Source of the DNA: CAZADH01 sp964483805
Lineage (GTDB): Bacteria > Muiribacteriota > Ozemobacteria > Ozemobacterales > Ozemobacteraceae
Assembly (NCBI GenBank): GCA_964483805.1
Contig: CAZADH010000045.1
Location: forward strand, 1-27,683
Reading direction: 5' to 3'
Length of the DNA: 27,683 nt
The notes below the pieces were generated by a model, which searched no databases, was not told the origin of the DNA, and saw only the letters and a program-made list of their open reading frames with translations. Position 1 is the first letter of the stretch; every line of letters begins with the position of its first letter. This document shows, piece after piece, positions 23,983 to 27,683 of this stretch. Both the position numbers and the translations under genes were made by a program.

Positions 23983-25014
23983 TTACTGCGGTCCGCCGGC
24001 CGCCGGTGCGGTCGTGCGCAGTTCGTTGAGCAGGTGGCGCCAGTCGTGCACCGCCACGCCTTTGTTGGCGGCGAGTTTCTCTTCGCTGTGCAGCAGATCG
24101 CGGATCAGTGGACCCCAACCCAATTCACAGACGGCCTCATGCCGGCAGAAACGGCCGGGGTACCGCTTGTCGAGCCGCTCGCAGGCAAGTTCGCAAAACA
24201 GGGGCCAGTGACCCCACAGGCCGCCAAGGCCCACCCAGGGCAGCGGCTCGGCGTTGCGCAACTCTTGATCCAGGCGGCCCATCTGGGCGACCCAGGCGTT
24301 GAGCGAATACTCGAGACGTTGGGCTGCCCAGGTGCTGCCGCGCCGATGCGCCTCGACGAACAGGGGAGCCAGTTCGCCCAGGGTGCGTTGCGGCGAGGCC
24401 GCCGAGTAGACGAGCCGGAGGAACCCCTCGCGGGTGCGCGGATGTTCGGGAAAACGCTCGGTGTAGACCTCGCCGAAGTGGTGGAAGTCGTGCTCGCCTT
24501 CCCAGAAGGCCAGCAGTGCCTGGCCGGCCATGCGGCCGAGTGCGGCCGCGCTCGGGACGGAGTCGAACAGGAAACCCCAGCCGCCGACCCGTACCTCGCG
24601 ATTGGCGTTTCTGCCGTACATGACCGAGCCGGTGCCGTTGACCGAAATGGCGCCCCAACGGCCACCCAGAGCGGCAGCCCAGTTGGACTCATAGTCGGTG
24701 GAGACGACGACGCGGGCGGCCGTGATACCGGCGGCTGCCAATGCCTGACCGACGCGGGCGCCATCGAGCAGGGGTTCCGCCCCGGCCGCGCCCAGGAGCC
24801 ATGCCACCGGAGCGCCCTTGCCGAACTCTGCCGGCAGTTGGGCGTTGAGATCGCGCAGCCAGCTCTTCAATGCCTCATCGGTAAGGCTGCGGAAGTTCTG
24901 CGATGGCAGCGAGACACGACCCCAGGGGCCGCCGGGCCAGGCACACCACATGCCGCGGGCACTGGTACCCCCGATATCGACCGACACGATCCACCGTTCA
25001 CACAGTACCGCCAT
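23983..25014 (-). CDS. BadF/BadG-type ATPase, N-acetylglucosamine-kinase-like
   Basis: 343 residues of the ASKHA fold (BadF/BadG/BcrA/BcrD family, which includes N-acetylglucosamine kinase). Phosphate-1 motif VSVDIGGTSARG (Asp13), phosphate-2 motif SVNGTGSVMYGR, GGWGFLFDS, and the adenosine-type loop VGLGGLWGHW. A likely role is ATP-dependent phosphorylation of an amino sugar recovered from cell-wall or glycan turnover; the substrate is inferred only from family. An excellent SD (GGAGGT, four bases before ATG) fixes the start. It begins the minus-strand kinase-PilZ-HD unit and is divergent from the TPR gene at 25126. Confidence 0.85.
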   Translation of the reverse strand: MAVLCERWIVSVDIGGTSARGMWCAWPGGPWGRVSLPSQNFRSLTDEALKSWLRDLNAQLPAEFGKGAPVAWLLGAAGAEPLLDGARVGQALAAAGITAARVVVSTDYESNWAAALGGRWGAISVNGTGSVMYGRNANREVRVGGWGFLFDSVPSAAALGRMAGQALLAFWEGEHDFHHFGEVYTERFPEHPRTREGFLRLVYSAASPQRTLGELAPLFVEAHRRGSTWAAQRLEYSLNAWVAQMGRLDQELRNAEPLPWVGLGGLWGHWPLFCELACERLDKRYPGRFCRHEAVCELGWGPLIRDLLHSEEKLAANKGVAVHDWRHLLNELRTTAPAAGGPQ

Positions 25015-25063
25015 CGCAACCTCCTGCGCTGCCGCGTTGCGGGTTCGACAAGCTCATCTTTTG

Positions 25064-25093
25064 TTGCGCAAAGAATGCGGCATCGGCTAGAAT
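25064..25093 (+). promoter_or_regulatory. Promoter for the plus-strand TPR gene
   Basis: TTGCGC (25064-25069), 18-base spacer, TAGAAT (25088-25093), 32 bases before the start codon. It lies in the 111-bp divergent region with the sugar-kinase gene. Confidence 0.5.
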
Positions 25094-25125
25094 GCTGGCA
25101 TCATATCACATCCATGAGGTGCATC

Positions 25126-26148
25126 ATGTCCGATAATGGGCGGGACGGTTTCGAGTCCCTTACGGAACAGGAACGCAAGGAACTCGAGGCCTGGTTGAAA
25201 AAACGCCAGGATCGCGATGCCGCTTCAGAGCGAGATCGCCAGTATTTCTCGGGGTTGTTCGACAAGCGTCGGGGCGAGTTGCAGGCGAAGATCGCCGCCG
25301 AACCCGGCGTGGCAGAACACCTGAAGGAACTGGGCAACCTTTTTTTTGGTGCGCAACGGTTCACCGAGGCGATCGAGCAATACGTTAAGGCACTCGAAGT
25401 CGATCCCAAGCACCACAAGTCACTCTACAATATGGGCAACGCCTGGTACAAGCTCAACGAGTTCGAAAAGGCGATTCATTACTGGCACAAAGCCATCGAG
25501 GTTAAGCCCGATTTCGAGCACGCCTATTTCAATCTCGGCTACCACTATTACAACAAGGGGTTCTATCAAGAAGCGATCCAGAGCCTACTGGATGCCGCCA
25601 AGATCAACCCCAACGCTGCCGACACCCAATACTATCTGGCGATGAGCTACCAGCAGACGAAGCGCGATCAGATCGCGGTCGAGACGTTCCGCCGGGCCAT
25701 TGTGCTGTCCCCCGAAGAGGCCGATTACCACTACGGTCTGGGCAACAGTTGCTACGAACTCGACGACTTCGTTGGGGCCGCATCGGCGTGGCGGGCTTGT
25801 CTCAACCTCCGGCCGAAAGACTCCAAAACCCGCAACAATCTTGCCGACGCCCTGTTGTGTCTCAACCGTCTTGACGAGGCGCTTACTGAAATCGAGCAGG
25901 TGCTGATCGAAGATGGCGAGTATGCGCCCGCCTTGTGTACCAAGGCCGAGATCCTGGCGAAGATGGGCCGGCGCGATGACGCGAAAGAACTGTTCGGCCG
26001 GGTCATCACCAAGGTGCAGGGTGAGCCCACCCAGATTCTCTTGTTCAAACACGCCAACGAGCAGTTGGCGCTGCTCGAGAATCCACAAGCCGACCTCGGC
26101 GACAAACCGACCCGCCCGGGGTCCGAGCCGCCGCCTACCGTCAACTGA
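25126..26148 (+). CDS. TPR-repeat protein
   Basis: 340 residues without a signal peptide or membrane helix. A charged N-terminal helix (SLTEQERKELEAWLKKRQDR) is followed by about six to seven TPR units. Examples are KELGNLFFGAQRFTEAIEQY, SLYNMGNAWYKLNEFEKAI, AYFNLGYHYYNKGFYQEAI, YYLAMSYQQTKRDQIAVETF and YHYGLGNSCYELDDFVGAA. A Pro/Asp tail ends the protein. A scaffold or adaptor is likely; the partner is unknown. The start at 25126 is preceded by GAGGTG; an in-frame ATG at 25114 is a less likely alternative. Eight T in a row (25340-25347, Asn-Leu-Phe-Phe codons) is a possible slippage site. It ends before a strong stem-loop. Confidence 0.88.
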   Translation: MSDNGRDGFESLTEQERKELEAWLKKRQDRDAASERDRQYFSGLFDKRRGELQAKIAAEPGVAEHLKELGNLFFGAQRFTEAIEQYVKALEVDPKHHKSLYNMGNAWYKLNEFEKAIHYWHKAIEVKPDFEHAYFNLGYHYYNKGFYQEAIQSLLDAAKINPNAADTQYYLAMSYQQTKRDQIAVETFRRAIVLSPEEADYHYGLGNSCYELDDFVGAASAWRACLNLRPKDSKTRNNLADALLCLNRLDEALTEIEQVLIEDGEYAPALCTKAEILAKMGRRDDAKELFGRVITKVQGEPTQILLFKHANEQLALLENPQADLGDKPTRPGSEPPPTVN

Positions 26149-26177
26149 TGCATTGGCCCCTATTGGGGCTTGACGAC

Positions 26178-26218
26178 GAGACCCCACCGTCGCCTCTGGT
26201 CGAGGCCGGTGGGGTCTC
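26178..26218 (+). terminator. Strong stem-loop after the TPR gene
   Basis: An eleven-base perfect stem, GAGACCCCACC (26178-26188) with GGTGGGGTCTC (26208-26218), with an inner five-base stem (GCCTC 26192-26196, GAGGC 26202-26206). The tail is TCGTTATC, not a clean T-run. It lies 29 bp after the stop, between converging genes, so it may terminate or protect transcripts of both. A smaller hairpin (GCCCC-TATT-GGGGC, 26156-26169) precedes it. Confidence 0.65.
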
Positions 26219-26253
26219 TCGTTATCGGGCCGCGCAATGGGGGGCCCGCCGGT

Positions 26254-26394
26254 TTACGCGGCCTTGGTGGCCGGTTTCATCTGGATGTTGTCGCCGGAAA
26301 GGTAGGCCTTGAGCACCTTCTCCGGTGCCTGATTGCCCTTCAGTTGTCGCCCGTCAACGAAGATCTTGCCATCGGTCGTAATCTCGATCAGCAT
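26254..26394 (-). CDS. 46-residue small protein
   Basis: Open frame of 46 codons starting MLIEITTDGKIFVDGRQLKG and ending PATKAA. An ideal SD, AGGAGGT, lies three bases before the ATG, which is the best support for it being a gene. The N-terminal pattern of alternating hydrophobic residues and GK-I-FVDG looks like a beta-hairpin; the second half is a short charged helix (APEKVLKAYL). No family was recognised and no signal peptide is visible. It converges on the TPR gene at 25126-26148 and is followed by the strong stem-loop. Confidence 0.7.
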   Translation of the reverse strand: MLIEITTDGKIFVDGRQLKGNQAPEKVLKAYLSGDNIQMKPATKAA

Positions 26395-26570
26395 GCTACC
26401 TCCTGATGTCCATGAATGGCCCCCGCATCGTGGCGAGGGTCGGAAACGATCCGCCGATCGGCTGCGGTTGCCGGGGCGTGGATCTCGGGCGAGGTGTCCA
26501 CGCGCATTCCGGCAGAGGCACCGATCGCAGTGCCGTCGCGACGTGAATAGAATACGATGTATTTATCCAT
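26388..26570 (-). CDS. Doubtful 60-residue ORF overlapping the small protein start
   Basis: Frame beginning MDKYIVFYSRRDG and ending HQEVAC. Its stop lies seven bases into the start region of the 46-residue gene, which would permit translational coupling. It has no SD, its second half is rich in Ala, Asp, Arg and His like a chance frame, and no family is recognised. It may instead be leader sequence of the small protein. Confidence 0.3.
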   Translation of the reverse strand: MDKYIVFYSRRDGTAIGASAGMRVDTSPEIHAPATAADRRIVSDPRHDAGAIHGHQEVAC

Positions 26571-26745
26571 GTGACGCGGGCGGCTGCGCCGATGCGTGCG
26601 CAGGTCGAGGCGCCGAATATGTCAATACACGGTGAATCTCAGGTGTTGTGCCCGGTTGCCTGCCTCCTGCTCTGTTCGCATTGGGATGGGGTTCGGGTCT
26701 GCCGACCATGCTGGCAGGGTCGGCCGCGTTGTCCGGTCGTGATCA
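26571..26745. other. Intergenic region at the right edge
   Basis: 175 bp after the terminal TPR-like gene. A TTGACA hexamer (minus strand, 26625-26620) could be the -35 of a promoter for the small genes to its left, but no -10 is found at normal spacing. Nothing else was recognised. Confidence 0.35.
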
Positions 26746-27683
26746 TCAGGAACCTCCGGACCCGGAAGACGAGCCACTGCCGGAGCCTGGGTCTGCAGTG
26801 GCGGTCGTGCCGGTTCCCGTGCCGGTGTCGGTGTCGGCCATGCTGATCGTCGCTTCGAGACGCAGCAGGCGCTGTTTCAGGCGTCGCCGGCCGAGTTCCG
26901 GGATCTGGGGTGACTCGAGATTGGCCAACAGCAGATCCTTGCCGTCTTTGAGCTTGTCGCGGCGTTCGAGGACGTCAACCATCAGCATGAGGGCGTCGAC
27001 CTGGTTGGGATGCGCCGCAAAGATTTCGTGGGCGGTCTTCATCACGTCATCGAGCCGCTCGTCGAGGTAATACATGCGGGCCAGGGCCAGGCGCAGCTCG
27101 ATGTCATGATTGCGTTGATTGACCGCACTCTCGAGCAAAGGAATCCCGATGTCGCGCAGATTGGCGAGATTGAGCTGATTGGCAAGGCGAACCAGCATTG
27201 GCGAGGTCGTGTCGTCGATCTGTCGCGTTGTCGCTTGCTCGATCAGCGCTCTCGATGTGGCCCCGGTGCCCATATACAAGCCGAGATAGGCGGCCTGCAA
27301 CAACATCGGGGTCGGCGCCGCCGCGGGCGTTTTCCCAATGCGCTTGATCTCGTCGTTTGTCCAGGCTTTCAGATTGGCGTCTTTGAGTTCTTCCTCGGTG
27401 GGGAAGTGATCGAGGCGCTCGGTCCAGTGGCAGAGGGCGTCGAGCAGGGCCTGCTTCAGTTCGTCGTCGCTCCCGTAACTCGGCATCAGGATGCGTGCGG
27501 TCCGCACGGCCCGCTCTTCCTGGCCGCTGGCCGACAGCAGTTCGATGTAAAGCACGTTTTCTGCCAGCGACTGGATGTTGCCGGCCGCCAGAACCTCGAT
27601 GCCTTTCTGATATTGCCCCGTGATCAGGTGCAGCCGGCCCAGTTCGATGCCCGAGGGTCCCACGCCGTCCAGGGGCGCCAGCA
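26746..27683 (-). CDS. TPR-like repeat protein, C-terminal part
   Basis: The frame is open to the right edge, so the N-terminus is outside the window; the first visible residues are LAPLDGVGPSGIELGRLHLI. About 300 residues of helical repeats are seen, such as ELGRLHLITGQYQKGIEVLA, LRLALARMYYLDERLDDVM, PNQVDALMLMVDVLERRDKL and KDGKDLLLANLESPQIPELG. It ends with a low-complexity tail of Thr-Gly, then Gly-Ser residues (about 28 residues from DTDTGTG). This arrangement fits a large TPR scaffold or an outer-membrane-associated TPR protein. A GTG at 27661-27663 is in frame but is not believed to be the start, because the frame and repeat pattern continue past it. Confidence 0.8.
   Translation of the reverse strand, partial: LAPLDGVGPSGIELGRLHLITGQYQKGIEVLAAGNIQSLAENVLYIELLSASGQEERAVRTARILMPSYGSDDELKQALLDALCHWTERLDHFPTEEELKDANLKAWTNDEIKRIGKTPAAAPTPMLLQAAYLGLYMGTGATSRALIEQATTRQIDDTTSPMLVRLANQLNLANLRDIGIPLLESAVNQRNHDIELRLALARMYYLDERLDDVMKTAHEIFAAHPNQVDALMLMVDVLERRDKLKDGKDLLLANLESPQIPELGRRRLKQRLLRLEATISMADTDTGTGTGTTATADPGSGSGSSSGSGGS

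Overview
The window is a GC-rich (clearly above 60 % by eye), densely coded stretch of a diderm, flagellated bacterium. Genes for flagellar P- and L-ring proteins require an outer membrane. Shine-Dalgarno sequences (AGGAGG type) precede most starts. Nothing here fixes the taxon. The mixture (DUF501 beside flagellar genes, a Streptomyces-like PFK determinant pair, FlgH without a lipobox, many TPR proteins, a scaffold gap of Ns) suggests an uncultured or candidate-phylum lineage, but that is a guess. No tRNA, rRNA, CRISPR array, insertion sequence or prophage gene was recognised.

Left third (1-8082, all minus strand). Read in the direction of transcription, the order is DUF501 protein, flgF, flgG, flgA, flgH, flgI, a TPR protein, flgJ (rod-binding domain only), then rho, which runs off the left edge. 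The genes are closely packed: the DUF501 gene and flgF share an ATGA stop/start, and flgA overlaps flgH. This is a distal-rod / ring assembly operon. A good sigma70-type promoter inside it, upstream of the TPR gene, could drive TPR-flgJ separately.

Middle (8083-14942, plus strand). A divergent intergenic region with two look-alike hairpins leads into a small cupin and then three tandem paralogues. Each paralogue is a membrane protein with about five transmembrane helices and a periplasmic sulfatase/phosphotransferase-fold domain (YejM/PbgA- and LtaS-like). Each junction between them is an ATGA overlap, so the three are probably made together. This cassette is the best candidate for an undescribed system: an envelope-modifying set of three related but non-identical enzymes.

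Right part (15074-25014, minus strand). Transcription starts with a BadF-type sugar kinase, then a PilZ c-di-GMP receptor and an HD phosphohydrolase that ends in a probable terminator. A second unit follows: a secreted von Willebrand A protein, a sensor kinase and an OmpR-type response regulator (kinase and regulator coupled by ATGA), a GT39-like polyprenyl-sugar glycosyltransferase broken by a 10-N assembly gap, and 6-phosphofructokinase. The two units mix signalling (c-di-GMP, two-component), envelope and sugar-metabolism genes.

Right edge (25015-27683). A divergent promoter region precedes a plus-strand TPR protein that ends in a strong stem-loop. Converging on it are a 46-residue small protein with an excellent ribosome binding site, a doubtful 60-residue ORF, and the C-terminal part of another TPR-like protein that enters from beyond the window.
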